The notes: generated by a model not told the origin, from the sequence alone. 64,000 nucleotides of DNA from Eggerthellaceae bacterium (GCA_017440565.1 JAFSHA010000097.1:1-64000), one strand, 5' to 3'; counted from the first letter of the stretch, positions 15,176 to 24,870 are shown. Translations and numbers: made by a program.

Positions 15176-18100
15176 ATGTCAGCGCAGTTCAACATCCGCC
15201 CGGCCGATCCGCGGGATGCGGCCCGTTTGCAGCATGAATTGGGATTGCCGCGCTTCGTCGCGACCACGCTCGTGGCGCGCGGCTTGACCGACGCTGAATC
15301 GGCGCGCGCGTTTTTGCAGCCTTCACTTGAGCATGACTGGCGCAACCCCTACGAAATTCCCGGAATCGCCGAAGTGGCCGACGTCCTTGAGGAGGCCATA
15401 CGCGCCCGCAAGCACGTGGTCGTATTTGGAGACTTCGACCTTGACGGCATCTCGGCAACCACCGTCCTTACACGCGGGCTTCGCGCGCTGGGCGGCTTCG
15501 CCACGCCCTTCATTCCGCGTCGCTTCGACGAAGGCTACGGCATCAGCGCCGCTGCCTACGAGCGCATTAAGCCCCTGAATCCCGACGTCATCGTGACGGT
15601 TGACTGCGGTATTGCCTGCAAGCACGAAGTGGCCAGCATCGTGGCCGACGGCGTGAGCGTGGTGGTGACCGACCACCACGAGGCGGCCGATCTCGTTCCC
15701 GAGGGGATCCCCGTGGCCGATCCGAAGCTCGATGACCGCTGCGAAAGCGCCATCCTGGCTGGCGTGGGCGTGGCCCTCAAGCTCGTACAGATTCTTGGCG
15801 GGCGTATGGGCTACCCGCACCTGTGGCGCTCCTACACCGACTTCGCCACGTTGGGAACGGTGGCCGACCTCATGCCCATGCGCGGTGAGAATCGCGCGCT
15901 TGTGGCCGATGGCCTTTCCCGCATGAATGAAAGCCCTAGGCCTTGCATCGCCGCGCTCATGGGCACCGCCGGTGCTGCTGGCAAGCCGCTGACGGCAACC
16001 AACCTGAGCTTTTCGCTGGTGCCGCGCCTCAACGCGGCCGGTCGCATGGGCGATGCGCAAATTGCACTCGACCTCCTCATGTGCGACAACTACGCCGAAT
16101 GCTGCCTTCTGGCCGAGCGCCTCGAGGCTATCAACGACCAGCGCCGCGCCATCGAGGCCGAGCTTTCGGAAATCGCCAAGCAGAAGGCGGCAGCCGTCTA
16201 CGACGGCGGGCGCGTTTTGGTGGTGGCGGGCGAGGGCTGGCACGAAGGCGTCAAGGGAATCGTGGCCAGCCGCTTGGTGAACACCTACGGCGTGCCCACC
16301 CTCCTGTTCACCATCGATGGTGATGAAGCACGCGGCTCGGGGCGCAGCGTGGGCTCGGTGAACCTGTTTTCCGCTGTCGAGTCGGCTTCCGACCTGGTCA
16401 CGCGCTTTGGCGGACACGAGGCTGCCGTGGGCGTGACCATTCCTGCGCAAAATCTCGAGGCCTTCACGTGCCGTTTGGGCGAGTACATGGCGGCCCTGCC
16501 CGACGACGACTTCCACCCGCTTGTCGACATCGACGCCTGTGTCGATCTCGACGAGCTTACGCTCGACACCATCGGCCTTCTGGACATGCTGGCGCCTTTC
16601 GGGCAGGAAAACCCCGTGCCCACCTATCTGGCGCGCAACGTGACCCTTACCAACTGCCGCGCGGTCGGTGCCGACAAGAACCACTTCGCCTGCACGCTCA
16701 CCAACGGCCGCAGCTCGGTAAGCGGCATCATGTTCCACTGCTCGCAAATCGACACGCTGCTCTACACCGACACCGTGGTCGATGCGGCCTTCTCGGTGCA
16801 GGTTGACGAATGGCGCGGCCGCCGCTCGGTCAAGGCCATGCTCGAAAGCGTCGTGCCGGCGCGCATGTGCGGCGCGCTTGCCGCATGTCTCAACCCCGAG
16901 GCGCTTTCGTTTACCAGCAACCTGTTCTCGCAAAGCGACGAGGATCTGTGCCGTGACGGCGGTCGCGTGCCGAAGGGCCCCGAAAGCTGCCGCGCCATGC
17001 ACGAAATCAACCGCGCACGCTGGCAGACGCTTGCACGGCGCAACCCCGAGGCGCTTGAGGATGCCATCATCCGCGCGCTCATCGGCGAGCGTGCCCTTCA
17101 TCCCTCGCAGCGCGAGGTGCTCGACCGCCTGAAGGCCGGCATCTCCACCTTCGCCATCATGGCCACGGGTCGCGGCAAGTCGCTCATCTTCCAAACCTAC
17201 GCCGTGTGGCGTGCGCTCATGACGGGCGAGGCAAGCCTGTTCCTCTACCCGCTGCGTGCCCTCATCGCCGATCAGGCCTTCCACATCACGGCGGCCTTCG
17301 AGGACTTCGGCATCACCGCGGTGGTGCTCACGGGCGAAAGCACGCCCGAGGAGCGCGCGCGTGTGTACGAGGGCCTGGCCGCAGGATCGGTTGACATCGT
17401 GCTCACCACGCCCGAGTACGCGCGCTTCCACGTCGAGGAAATCGCGATGTCGGGGCGCATCGGCTTCATGGTGGTTGACGAGGCGCATCACGTCGGCTTG
17501 GCGAAGGCGGGCCATCGCGCGGCGTACGCCGAGCTTGATTACGTGGCCAAACGCCTGGGCAACCCCGTGGTGCTGGCCGTCACCGCCACCGCCAACGACG
17601 AGGTGGCCCACGACATCGACGAGACGCTGCGCCTTTCCGAGAGTGTGGTGGACGAGACGGCGCGCGAGAACCTCTACATCGACGACCAGCGCAACCTGCG
17701 CAACCGCGATGACTACCTGGCAAACCTCGTGGCCGCGGGCGAGAAGATGGTCGTGTACGTGAACTCGCGCGAGCAGTCGGTGGCTCTCGCACGCTTTTTG
17801 CGCAGGCGCGTGCCGCAGCTTGCGCCCTTCATCGGCTTTTACAACGCCGGCCTCACGCGCGGTGAGCGCCGACGCGTGGAGGAGCTTTTCCGCCGCGGCG
17901 ACCTTACGGTGCTCGTGGCTACGTCGGCCTTCGGCGAGGGCATCGACATACCCGACATCCGGCATGTGGTGCTCTACCACCTGCCGTTCAACGAGATCGA
18001 GTTCAACCAGATGAGCGGCCGCGCCGGGCGTGACGGCCAGCCGGCGGTGGTGCACCTGCTCTACGGCCGCGCCGATATCGCGCTCAACGAGCGCCTTCTG

Positions 18101-18520
18101 GCTGAAAGCACGCCCGACCACGATGTCATGGCGCAGGTCTACCGCTGCCTGCGCTCCATTCAGCGGCAGGTGCCGGGTGACTTCTTCCGCATGAGCAACG
18201 TCGACTTGGCGCATGCGGCAAGCAACGAGCTGCGCCTGATAAGCCCCGCCGCCGCAGCTTGTTCGGTGGCGGTGTTCCGCGAGCTGGGGCTCATCGAGAC
18301 GCGCGTCGGCTATGACGCTGGTCGATCTGAATGTTGGATTCGCGTCAACGAGGGCGCGTCAAAGGTAGAATTGAGCGACAGTATCCGCTATCGTGAGGGG
18401 CTTGATGAACGAGACGTGTTCAACGCGTTTCGCGATTGGGCCATGCGCTGCGACTCGAACGGCCTGTTCGTGCGCGTTTCCCGCCCCATCGTGCCGCGTG
18501 GTTGGACAAACAAGAGGTAA
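15176..18520 (+). CDS. recJ: RecJ exonuclease fused to a RecQ-like helicase
   Basis: The 1114-residue protein joins two repair enzymes. Residues about 1-570 are RecJ, the 5'-3' single-strand exonuclease: DFDLDG (86-91), VTVDCG, TDHHE, LNAAGRMGD, GWHEGVKGI and GGHEAAVG of the DHHA1 part. Residues about 640-1000 are a superfamily-2 helicase: ATGRGKS Walker A (near 662), VVDEAHH (near 766), VTATAN and the RecQ-like end GEGIDIPDIRHVV with QMSGRAGRDGQP. Usual RecJ is 550-800 residues and lacks a helicase. The fusion places unwinding and 5'-end resection in one chain, as RecQ plus RecJ do in the RecF pathway. RBS is poor. The next gene starts 2 bp downstream. Confidence 0.92.
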   Translation: MSAQFNIRPADPRDAARLQHELGLPRFVATTLVARGLTDAESARAFLQPSLEHDWRNPYEIPGIAEVADVLEEAIRARKHVVVFGDFDLDGISATTVLTRGLRALGGFATPFIPRRFDEGYGISAAAYERIKPLNPDVIVTVDCGIACKHEVASIVADGVSVVVTDHHEAADLVPEGIPVADPKLDDRCESAILAGVGVALKLVQILGGRMGYPHLWRSYTDFATLGTVADLMPMRGENRALVADGLSRMNESPRPCIAALMGTAGAAGKPLTATNLSFSLVPRLNAAGRMGDAQIALDLLMCDNYAECCLLAERLEAINDQRRAIEAELSEIAKQKAAAVYDGGRVLVVAGEGWHEGVKGIVASRLVNTYGVPTLLFTIDGDEARGSGRSVGSVNLFSAVESASDLVTRFGGHEAAVGVTIPAQNLEAFTCRLGEYMAALPDDDFHPLVDIDACVDLDELTLDTIGLLDMLAPFGQENPVPTYLARNVTLTNCRAVGADKNHFACTLTNGRSSVSGIMFHCSQIDTLLYTDTVVDAAFSVQVDEWRGRRSVKAMLESVVPARMCGALAACLNPEALSFTSNLFSQSDEDLCRDGGRVPKGPESCRAMHEINRARWQTLARRNPEALEDAIIRALIGERALHPSQREVLDRLKAGISTFAIMATGRGKSLIFQTYAVWRALMTGEASLFLYPLRALIADQAFHITAAFEDFGITAVVLTGESTPEERARVYEGLAAGSVDIVLTTPEYARFHVEEIAMSGRIGFMVVDEAHHVGLAKAGHRAAYAELDYVAKRLGNPVVLAVTATANDEVAHDIDETLRLSESVVDETARENLYIDDQRNLRNRDDYLANLVAAGEKMVVYVNSREQSVALARFLRRRVPQLAPFIGFYNAGLTRGERRRVEELFRRGDLTVLVATSAFGEGIDIPDIRHVVLYHLPFNEIEFNQMSGRAGRDGQPAVVHLLYGRADIALNERLLAESTPDHDVMAQVYRCLRSIQRQVPGDFFRMSNVDLAHAASNELRLISPAAAACSVAVFRELGLIETRVGYDAGRSECWIRVNEGASKVELSDSIRYREGLDERDVFNAFRDWAMRCDSNGLFVRVSRPIVPRGWTNKR

Positions 18521-18522
18521 TT

Positions 18523-20949
18523 GTGGAGAAGAAAAACGAAGGAAAGCGCTATTTCGAAACCGAGGAGATGCTGGGTGAGCGCTTGCGCCCCGCGCAGGCT
18601 CGTCAGACGGTCGACGCCATGATCGGGCGCCCTTACGTGGCCGAGCATGCCATGAATGCACGAGCCCGCCGTGACGGCGATTCGCGTCGCACCCGCACGC
18701 CCGAGGAGCGTTTCGAGGAGCTTGCGAGCCTGACCGACGCCTACATGGATGCCAATGAGCGCGACATGCTGCGTCGTGCCTTCGAGTTCGCGGGCGAAGC
18801 GCACAAGGGGCAGTGCCGCAAGAGCGGCGAGCCGTTCATCATTCACCCCATCGAGGTCGGCATCATCTTGGCGGACTTGCGCATGGATGCCGAAACCATC
18901 TGCGCGGCGCTTCTGCACGACACGGTGGAAGACACCGATGTCACGGGCGAAGACGTCGAGCGCACGTTCAACGCGCAGGTGCGCCAGCTGGTGGAAGGCG
19001 TCACCAAGATCACGCGCATCGAGGTGGAAAGCCTTTCCGACGAGCAGGCGGCCACCATTCGCAAGATGTTCGTCGCCATGAGCAAGGACATCCGCGTCAT
19101 CGTCATCAAGCTGGCCGACCGCTTGCACAACATGCGCACGCTCGGCGCGCTGCGTGAGGACCGCCGCATCTTCAAGTCGCGCGAGACGCTGGAAATTTAC
19201 GCGCCTATCGCGCACCGCATGGGCATCAACTCCATCAAGTGGGAGCTTGAGGACCTTTCGTTCTTCTACCTGGAGCCCAACAAGTACAAGCAGGTCTCGC
19301 GCATGGTCACTGAAAGCCGCGCCGACCGCGAGGCGTACCTGAAAAGCGTCATCGACACGCTGCGCGAGGAACTGGGCGGCGTGGGCATCCAGGCGCAGAT
19401 CATGGGCCGTCCCAAGCATCTGTATTCCATCTATCAGAAGATGACCACCAAGGGCAAGGGCTTCTCCGAGATCTACGACCTCATCGCCGTGCGCATCATC
19501 GTCGACTCGGTGAAGGATTGCTATTCGTCTTTGGGCGCTGTGCACACGCTGTGGCACCCCATGCCAGGGCGCTTCAAAGACTACATCGCCATGCCCAAGT
19601 TCAACATGTACCAAAGCCTGCACACCACGGTCATCGGCCCGACGGGCCGCCCGCTTGAGGTGCAGATCCGCACCGAGGAAATGCACCGTGCGAGTGAATA
19701 CGGCGTCGCGGCGCACTGGCGCTACAAGGAATCGGGCGGGCGCGCCTCGGGGGATGCCATGGACCAGCAGCTGGCTTGGCTGCGCGAGATGGTGGACTGG
19801 CAGGATGAGACGCAGGACTCGCGTGAGTTTTTGAAGTCGCTCAAGATGGACCTTGCGCCCACCGAGGTGTTTGTATTCACGCCGAAGGGCGAGGTCATGA
19901 ACTTGCGCGCGGGTTCGACGCCGGTCGATTTCGCCTACGCCATCCACACCGAGGTTGGCAACCACTGCGTCGGCGCGAAGGTCAACGGCTCCATCGTGCC
20001 CTTGACCTACGAGCTTCAGGTGGGCGACCGCGTGGAAATCCTCACGCAGAAAAGCGCCGGTCCGTCGCGCGACTGGCTCAACATCGTGAAGACCCCTTCT
20101 GCGCGCAGCAAGATTCGCTCGTACTTCTCCAAGATCAGCCGTTCGGATGATCTGCAGCTCGGTCGCGACAAACTCACGCGCGAAATGCGCAAGCACGGTT
20201 TGGGCATTTCGAGCGCGCAGTCGATGCGTGCCATGAAGCAGGTGTCCGAGCACATGGGCTTCCGCGATCCCGACGACATGCTGGTCAACATCGGCACGGG
20301 CAAGGAAAGCGCCCAGCACGTGGCCAACCGCCTGCTGAAGATCCTGGTCGACAAGGGGACCGAAGACGCCGAGAAGCCCGCCGTCGGGCACGGCGCGGGA
20401 TCGACCGGCATCATGCCGCCCATGCTCACGAGCGTCAAGCGCCCCAAGAAGCATGAGACGCACGCCTCCAACGGCATCGTGGTCAAGGGTATCGACGATG
20501 TGCTCGTGCGCCTTTCGCGTTGCTGCAACCCGGTGCCAGGCGATGACATCCTGGGCTTCGTGACGCGCGGCCGCGGCGTTTCGGTGCATCGCGCCGATTG
20601 CCCCAACGCCATCGACCTCAAACGCGAGCCTGAGCGCATCATCGACGTGAGCTGGGAGGGCGCGGGTGCGTCGAAGGCCACGTCGTATCAGATCGAGATC
20701 TACGTCGAGGCGCTTGACCGCATGAACCTCTTGCTTGACGTGGCGCGCGTGCTTTCCGAATCGGGCGCCAACGTGACGTCGTGCACCACCACCTCGCATC
20801 GTGACGGCGTGGTGGAAATGCGCTTCTTGCTGCAGATCTCCGATCTTTCGGCCGTCGAGCGCACGCTGCGCAACTTGCACGACGTCGACAGCGTCTTCGA
20901 GGCGCGTCGCATGGTGCCCGGCCAGGGCGGCCATAAGACAAAGAAATAA
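18523..20949 (+). CDS. rel: Bifunctional (p)ppGpp synthetase/hydrolase
   Basis: The 808-residue Rel protein has an N-terminal HD hydrolase domain with intact HDTVED (about 132-137), a synthetase domain with GRPKHLYSIYQKM, a TGS domain (VFVFTPKGEVMNLRAGSTP), a zinc-finger-like region with the RCCNPVPGD block and a C-terminal ACT domain. Both active sites look complete, so it should both make and degrade the alarmone. The GTG at 18523 is chosen as start because AGAGGT precedes it and it lies just after the recJ stop; a longer frame from 18436 would overlap recJ. Neighbouring mbl and rel genes are a common pair. Confidence 0.93.
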   Translation: MEKKNEGKRYFETEEMLGERLRPAQARQTVDAMIGRPYVAEHAMNARARRDGDSRRTRTPEERFEELASLTDAYMDANERDMLRRAFEFAGEAHKGQCRKSGEPFIIHPIEVGIILADLRMDAETICAALLHDTVEDTDVTGEDVERTFNAQVRQLVEGVTKITRIEVESLSDEQAATIRKMFVAMSKDIRVIVIKLADRLHNMRTLGALREDRRIFKSRETLEIYAPIAHRMGINSIKWELEDLSFFYLEPNKYKQVSRMVTESRADREAYLKSVIDTLREELGGVGIQAQIMGRPKHLYSIYQKMTTKGKGFSEIYDLIAVRIIVDSVKDCYSSLGAVHTLWHPMPGRFKDYIAMPKFNMYQSLHTTVIGPTGRPLEVQIRTEEMHRASEYGVAAHWRYKESGGRASGDAMDQQLAWLREMVDWQDETQDSREFLKSLKMDLAPTEVFVFTPKGEVMNLRAGSTPVDFAYAIHTEVGNHCVGAKVNGSIVPLTYELQVGDRVEILTQKSAGPSRDWLNIVKTPSARSKIRSYFSKISRSDDLQLGRDKLTREMRKHGLGISSAQSMRAMKQVSEHMGFRDPDDMLVNIGTGKESAQHVANRLLKILVDKGTEDAEKPAVGHGAGSTGIMPPMLTSVKRPKKHETHASNGIVVKGIDDVLVRLSRCCNPVPGDDILGFVTRGRGVSVHRADCPNAIDLKREPERIIDVSWEGAGASKATSYQIEIYVEALDRMNLLLDVARVLSESGANVTSCTTTSHRDGVVEMRFLLQISDLSAVERTLRNLHDVDSVFEARRMVPGQGGHKTKK

Positions 20950-20970
20950 GTAACCTGAACAGGAGCTGAT

Positions 20971-21648
20971 ATGGCAACTCAGATGTACGAGGTCCAGGGG
21001 CTTTGCGTCGACGTGACCTACTTGGTGCTTGGCCAACTGCAGAACAACGTCTATCTGGTTTCAGACGGCGAGGGCCTCATGGTGGTCGATCCGTCATGCG
21101 AGCCCGACAAGATCCTTTCCGCGCTCGACGGCGCGAAGGTGGATGCCATCGTGCTCACGCACCATCACTACGACCACGCAGGCGCAGCCGCGGCGTTGCG
21201 CGAGGCAACGGGCGCGCCGGTTATCGCATCGGCGCTCGACGCCGATCGCATCGAGAACCCCGTGCGCGGAAGCTTCGGCATGGCCGATCCCTGCCCGGTT
21301 GACGTGCGTGTCTCTAAGGGAGACGTGGTCAAGGTGGGCGCCATGGAGTGGAAGGTCATCGAGACGCCGGGGCACACCCCGGGAAGCATCTGCCTTCTGT
21401 GCATTCCGCAGTTCGGCAATCACGCCGAGGGCCTGCCCGTTCTCATTTCGGGCGACACCTTGTTTGCGGGCACGGTAGGCCGCACCGACTTCGAGGGCGG
21501 AAGCATGGATCAGATGCGAGCTTCTCTGAAGCGTTTGGCGAAGCTGCCCGATGACGTGGCCGTTCTTCCCGGGCATCATTCCCTGACCACCATTGGCGCC
21601 GAGCGAAGGCGCGTTTTCGCCGCCTTCGGCGACGAGGAGCACGAGTAG
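20971..21648 (+). CDS. MBL-fold metallohydrolase (glyoxalase II-like)
   Basis: The 225-residue protein has the metallo-beta-lactamase fold: the HHHYDHAG zinc motif near residue 65, GHTPGS, and the SGDTLFAGTVGRTD block with a bridging Asp. The final zinc His is in PGHHSLT. The family includes hydroxyacylglutathione hydrolases; it often follows rel in Gram-positive genomes. ACAGGAG precedes the ATG and 21 bp separate it from rel, so it is likely in the same operon. The substrate cannot be stated from sequence. Confidence 0.9.
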   Translation: MATQMYEVQGLCVDVTYLVLGQLQNNVYLVSDGEGLMVVDPSCEPDKILSALDGAKVDAIVLTHHHYDHAGAAAALREATGAPVIASALDADRIENPVRGSFGMADPCPVDVRVSKGDVVKVGAMEWKVIETPGHTPGSICLLCIPQFGNHAEGLPVLISGDTLFAGTVGRTDFEGGSMDQMRASLKRLAKLPDDVAVLPGHHSLTTIGAERRRVFAAFGDEEHE

Positions 21649-21653
21649 CTGCG

Positions 21654-21674
21654 CTTGCGCTACACTTGCGCAAG
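21654..21674. promoter_or_regulatory. Short perfect dyad between the hydrolase and DUF47 genes
   Basis: CTTGCGC and GCGCAAG are separated by 7 bases, just after the hydrolase stop. It could be an operator of the following gene or a small hairpin in a common transcript; no U-tract follows. Confidence 0.35.
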
Positions 21675-21742
21675 GAGTCCCATCGGGTGCGTTCGCGCTA
21701 AGCGCGTCGAGGTGGGGGATGAAACAAAAAGGAGCGTCTAAC

Positions 21743-22372
21743 ATGGCGAGGCAGAAAAAGTTCGACTACTTCGAGGCGTACGGGCAGCTTACCGCGCTGG
21801 CCGTCGAGATGTCCGATCTCATGATCGAGACTTTCAAAAGCTACACTACCGCGGAAGCGCTTCCGCCGGTGCTCAAGATGCTTCACGAGTTGGAGCACAA
21901 GGGCGACATGCTCAACCATGCCATCTTCGAGAACGTTGCCACCGACTTCATGCCGCCTATCGACCGTGAGGATATCGTTGAGCTGGCTCATGCGCTCGAC
22001 AACATCCTCGACGACATCGAGTCCACCATGCAGCATATGTATATGTATGACGTGCGCACCATGCCCGAGCAGGCCATTCAGTTCGCCGAGATCATCAAGA
22101 AGAGCAGCGAGGGCCTCAATGGCGCCATGGACGACTTCCGCCATTTCAAGAAGTCGAAGGACTTCCGCAAGCATATCGTCGATGTGAATTCCTTCGAGGA
22201 AGAGGCCGACCAGCTCTACCTCGAGGCTACGCGCTACCTGCACGTTCATGACAACGAAGATCCCATGCACGTGCTCGTATGGTCGCGTACCTACGCGCGT
22301 ATGGAGCGCTGCTGCGATGCCTGCGAACACGTAGCCGACCTCATGGCCACCATCATCCTCAAGAACGTCTAG
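21743..22372 (+). CDS. DUF47/PhoU-like phosphate transport accessory protein
   Basis: The 209-residue helical protein has the DUF47 layout: an ELEHKGDMLNHAIF segment, IDREDIVELAHALDNILDDIE and a long helical C-terminus. The conserved acidic residues are those that bind metal in PhoU relatives. DUF47 proteins normally accompany a Pit phosphate permease; none is adjacent, but a Na/Pi cotransporter with its own PhoU domain is at 40336-42114. AAGGAGCG precedes the ATG at 21743. A strong terminator follows. Confidence 0.88.
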   Translation: MARQKKFDYFEAYGQLTALAVEMSDLMIETFKSYTTAEALPPVLKMLHELEHKGDMLNHAIFENVATDFMPPIDREDIVELAHALDNILDDIESTMQHMYMYDVRTMPEQAIQFAEIIKKSSEGLNGAMDDFRHFKKSKDFRKHIVDVNSFEEEADQLYLEATRYLHVHDNEDPMHVLVWSRTYARMERCCDACEHVADLMATIILKNV

Positions 22373-22396
22373 GCTACGTTCGCCAGCTTTCAAACA

Positions 22397-22423
22397 GCGG
22401 GCCCCGTCGTGTGCGGGGCCCGC
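22397..22423. terminator. Terminator between convergent DUF47 and MFS genes
   Basis: A 10-bp stem (GCGGGCCCCG/CGGGGCCCGC) with a 7-base loop is followed by TTT. It serves the DUF47 gene and may also serve the convergent transporter. Confidence 0.8.
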
Positions 22424-22457
22424 TTTGCGTCTGGGGATGCTTTCGGGGATCGCTTCG

Positions 22458-23678
22458 CTACTTCGGGGTCTTCCAGAGGAGGACGAAGCCGATCACGAAC
22501 AGCGTGGCGATGGACAGAACGCCGATGGAGGCGTTGCCGGTAAGCTGCGTGAAAAAGCTCATGAGGAAAGTGCCCATGACCGCGGCGTACTTGCCGAAGA
22601 TGTCGAAGAAGCCGAAGTACTCGTTGGCGCGCTCCTTCGGGATGAGGCGGCCGAACTCCGAGCGCGAAAGCGCCTGCACGCCACCTTGGAACAGGCCAAC
22701 GCATACGGCGAGGAACCAGAATTCACCCGCTGTGTCCAGGCACAGCGCGGCGAAGATGGCTATCAGCAGGTAGGCGAAGATGGCTACCAGGAGCAGCTTT
22801 CGCGTGCCGAATTTGCCAGCGAGTCGGCCGTAGGCGATGGCCGAGGGGAACGCTACGAACTGAGTGAGCAGAAGCGCGAGCACAAGCTGGGTTGACTCGA
22901 TTCCCAAGTCGGTGCCGAAGCTCGTGGCCATCTTGATGATGGTGTGTACGCCATCGATGTAGAAGAAAAACGCGAGCATGAACATGAGCAGGCGCCTGTC
23001 GGCGATGATGTCTTTCATGGTGTGCGCCAGCTCTGAGAAGGTGCTGCGCAGAAGGTGCGGCGTGCGTTCGCGGTAGTGTGTCTGCTGGACGTTGCGGATA
23101 AGCGGGATGCTGAAGGCAAGCCACCATGCAGCCGTGATAACGAAAGCGATTTTCATGCCGGTCGACTGGTCGATGCCCACGGCGCCGCCGCCAAGCACCA
23201 CGGCCAGGCACGCGATGAACGGAATGCACGAGCCGATGTAGCCCCAAGCGAAGCCATGCGAGGAAACGGCGTCGAGGCGCTCGTCGGTGGTGACGTCGGT
23301 GAGGAAGCCGTCGCAAAACACCATGGAGCCGTTAAGCGCCACCGAGGCGATGACGTAAACGACCAGGAACGCGAGTGCGTGCGTCGGCACGCCCAGCGCC
23401 GCGCAAGCCACCACGCCCGTGCCCGCGAAGCCGATGAAGAAGCGTTTCTTGTTGCCCTTGAGGTCGGCCAGGCTTCCCAGGATGGGCATGAGCAGGGCTA
23501 CGATAAGCGAGGCCACCGTTTCTGCATAGCCCCAGGCCACCACGACCGAGGATCCGGGGTCGGCAAGTGAGGCAAAATAGATGGGAATGAGGGTGGAGCA
23601 CAACATGACGAAGGCCGAGTTTCCCACGTCGTAGAGAATCCAGCTCTTCTCCTGCTTTGTGAACTTCATGCGGCTCAT
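22458..23678 (-). CDS. MFS transporter, UMF1/Atg22-like
   Basis: The 406-residue protein has about 12 membrane helices. The start, KQEKSWILYDVGNSAFVML, and the DGVHTIIKMATSFGTDLGI segment are characteristic of the UMF1/Atg22-like branch of the major facilitator superfamily; GLFQGGVQALSRSEFGRLIP is another conserved block. Substrates of bacterial members are mostly unknown; amino-acid or small-molecule export has been proposed. AAGGA lies 7 bp before the ATG at 23678. It is transcribed away from the phospholipase-like gene. Confidence 0.88.
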   Translation of the reverse strand: MSRMKFTKQEKSWILYDVGNSAFVMLCSTLIPIYFASLADPGSSVVVAWGYAETVASLIVALLMPILGSLADLKGNKKRFFIGFAGTGVVACAALGVPTHALAFLVVYVIASVALNGSMVFCDGFLTDVTTDERLDAVSSHGFAWGYIGSCIPFIACLAVVLGGGAVGIDQSTGMKIAFVITAAWWLAFSIPLIRNVQQTHYRERTPHLLRSTFSELAHTMKDIIADRRLLMFMLAFFFYIDGVHTIIKMATSFGTDLGIESTQLVLALLLTQFVAFPSAIAYGRLAGKFGTRKLLLVAIFAYLLIAIFAALCLDTAGEFWFLAVCVGLFQGGVQALSRSEFGRLIPKERANEYFGFFDIFGKYAAVMGTFLMSFFTQLTGNASIGVLSIATLFVIGFVLLWKTPK

Positions 23679-23790
23679 GGGGTATCCTTGGGTTTCGAGG
23701 GTACAATGGGAAGAAAGCAAACTCAGCCATTATACGCGAAGGCCGCCGCTTACAAGGGCGCGGCTGGCGCATGCGGAACGGAGCGCACCC

Positions 23791-24753
23791 ATGCCTTCCC
23801 TTATCACCCATGACATTTTCGGAACTGACGTGTACGAGTCGCTGTATGCCACCATCGGCGGCACGCGCGATGAGTCGCAGGCCTTCCTGCTGGGAAACCA
23901 GGGCCCCGACCCCTTGTTCTACGCGCACGTCGATCCGCTGCTCAAGCGGGCACACGGGCTGGGAAGCCGTATGCACCGCGAGCAGCCCGCTGAGCTTATG
24001 GTGGCCATGCGCAAGGCGGTTGAGCATCTCGATGAGTCCGACCGGGCGGTGGGCAGGGCGTATGCGCTTGGCTTTCTGTGCCACTATCTGCTTGACCGTA
24101 CGGTGCATCCGCTGGTGTACTTCTACGAGCACGCCATCTGCGATGCGGGCATCGAGGGTCTTGATCGAGAGGACCACAGCGAGGTCCACGCCGTTATAGA
24201 GAGCGATCTCGACGAGATGTTGCTGTTCACGCGCCGCCAGGTTACAGTGCGTGAGTTCAATCCAGGTGTGTGCATCTTGCGCGCGTCTGACCACGTGCTC
24301 GACGTGATTTCGAGCATGTATGTCGAGGTTGCGGAGGCGGTGTTTGGGTGGAGCATTCCGCGCAACACGTTCCGCGCGTCGCTCAAGCACATGCGCACGG
24401 TGCAAAGCCGTCTGTTCTACTCGCCACGTGGCGTGAAGCGCATGGCGCTCGGGCGCCTTGAGGGCCTCGCGCGCAGGCATTCGTTCTTGGCGAGCATGAG
24501 CCACCGTGCCATCGAGGCGTTGGAGTGCCCCTACGACAACCGCGAGCATGCAGTTTGGGAAAACCCGCTTTCGGGAGAGCTTTCGCAGGCCAGCTTCCAG
24601 GACCTCTACGACGAGGCCAAGCGCCTCGCCTTCGAGGCTATCCTCGCCTTCGACGCCCCGTCATTCAATCTGACTACCGCACGCGCCCTCACGCATGACC
24701 TCAACTTCGCCGGCGAAGTCACCTGTGCCCGCATCGTGAAAGTGGAGGGGTAG
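23791..24753 (+). CDS. Zinc-dependent phospholipase C-like protein
   Basis: The 320-residue protein starts MPSLITHDIFG and shows several His/Asp residues in helices (GNQGPDPLFY, LCHYLLDRTVHPL, EDHSEVHAVIES). This pattern matches the small zinc-dependent phospholipase C/S1-P1-like family common in Firmicutes and Coriobacteriia. No signal peptide is seen, so it probably acts inside the cell, unlike clostridial phospholipase C. GGAG precedes the ATG. The gene is monocistronic, with a terminator 24 bp past its stop. Confidence 0.8.
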   Translation: MPSLITHDIFGTDVYESLYATIGGTRDESQAFLLGNQGPDPLFYAHVDPLLKRAHGLGSRMHREQPAELMVAMRKAVEHLDESDRAVGRAYALGFLCHYLLDRTVHPLVYFYEHAICDAGIEGLDREDHSEVHAVIESDLDEMLLFTRRQVTVREFNPGVCILRASDHVLDVISSMYVEVAEAVFGWSIPRNTFRASLKHMRTVQSRLFYSPRGVKRMALGRLEGLARRHSFLASMSHRAIEALECPYDNREHAVWENPLSGELSQASFQDLYDEAKRLAFEAILAFDAPSFNLTTARALTHDLNFAGEVTCARIVKVEG

Positions 24754-24776
24754 GGCTGCGACTCTTCGCCAATGAG

Positions 24777-24811
24777 AACGACCCGGCACGCGAGCGGCGT
24801 ACCGGGTCGTT
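24777..24811 (+). terminator. Terminator after the phospholipase-like gene
   Basis: A 15-bp stem with one mismatch (AACGACCCGGCACGC against GCGTACCGGGTCGTT) encloses a 5-base loop. The downstream side is TTAATGG, so the U-tract is weak. Confidence 0.65.
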
Positions 24812-24834
24812 AATGGAGGGCTTGTGTTTGCTGG

Positions 24835-24870
24835 CTAGTTGCTGATGCACACGCCGCCGTCAACGTAAAC
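24835..24870 (-). pseudogene. Possible remnant of a short-chain dehydrogenase C-terminus
   Basis: Read on the minus strand, these 36 bp encode VYVDGGVCISN followed by TAG. This is how many short-chain dehydrogenases/reductases end (V-D-G-G). The frame is broken immediately upstream by a stop and nothing further matches, so this looks like the last codons of a deleted gene. The evidence is short. Nothing else was found in 24871-24980. Confidence 0.3.

Noticed and set aside
15323-18214. 963-codon open frame on the minus strand
   Set aside because: It is antisense to recJ-helicase, which has all family motifs. The long frame is a by-product of GC-rich codon usage and has no recognisable domain.
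18388-21036. 882-codon open frame on the minus strand
   Set aside because: It lies opposite rel, is rich in His/Leu/Val/Asp as expected for an antisense frame, and has no RBS or domain.
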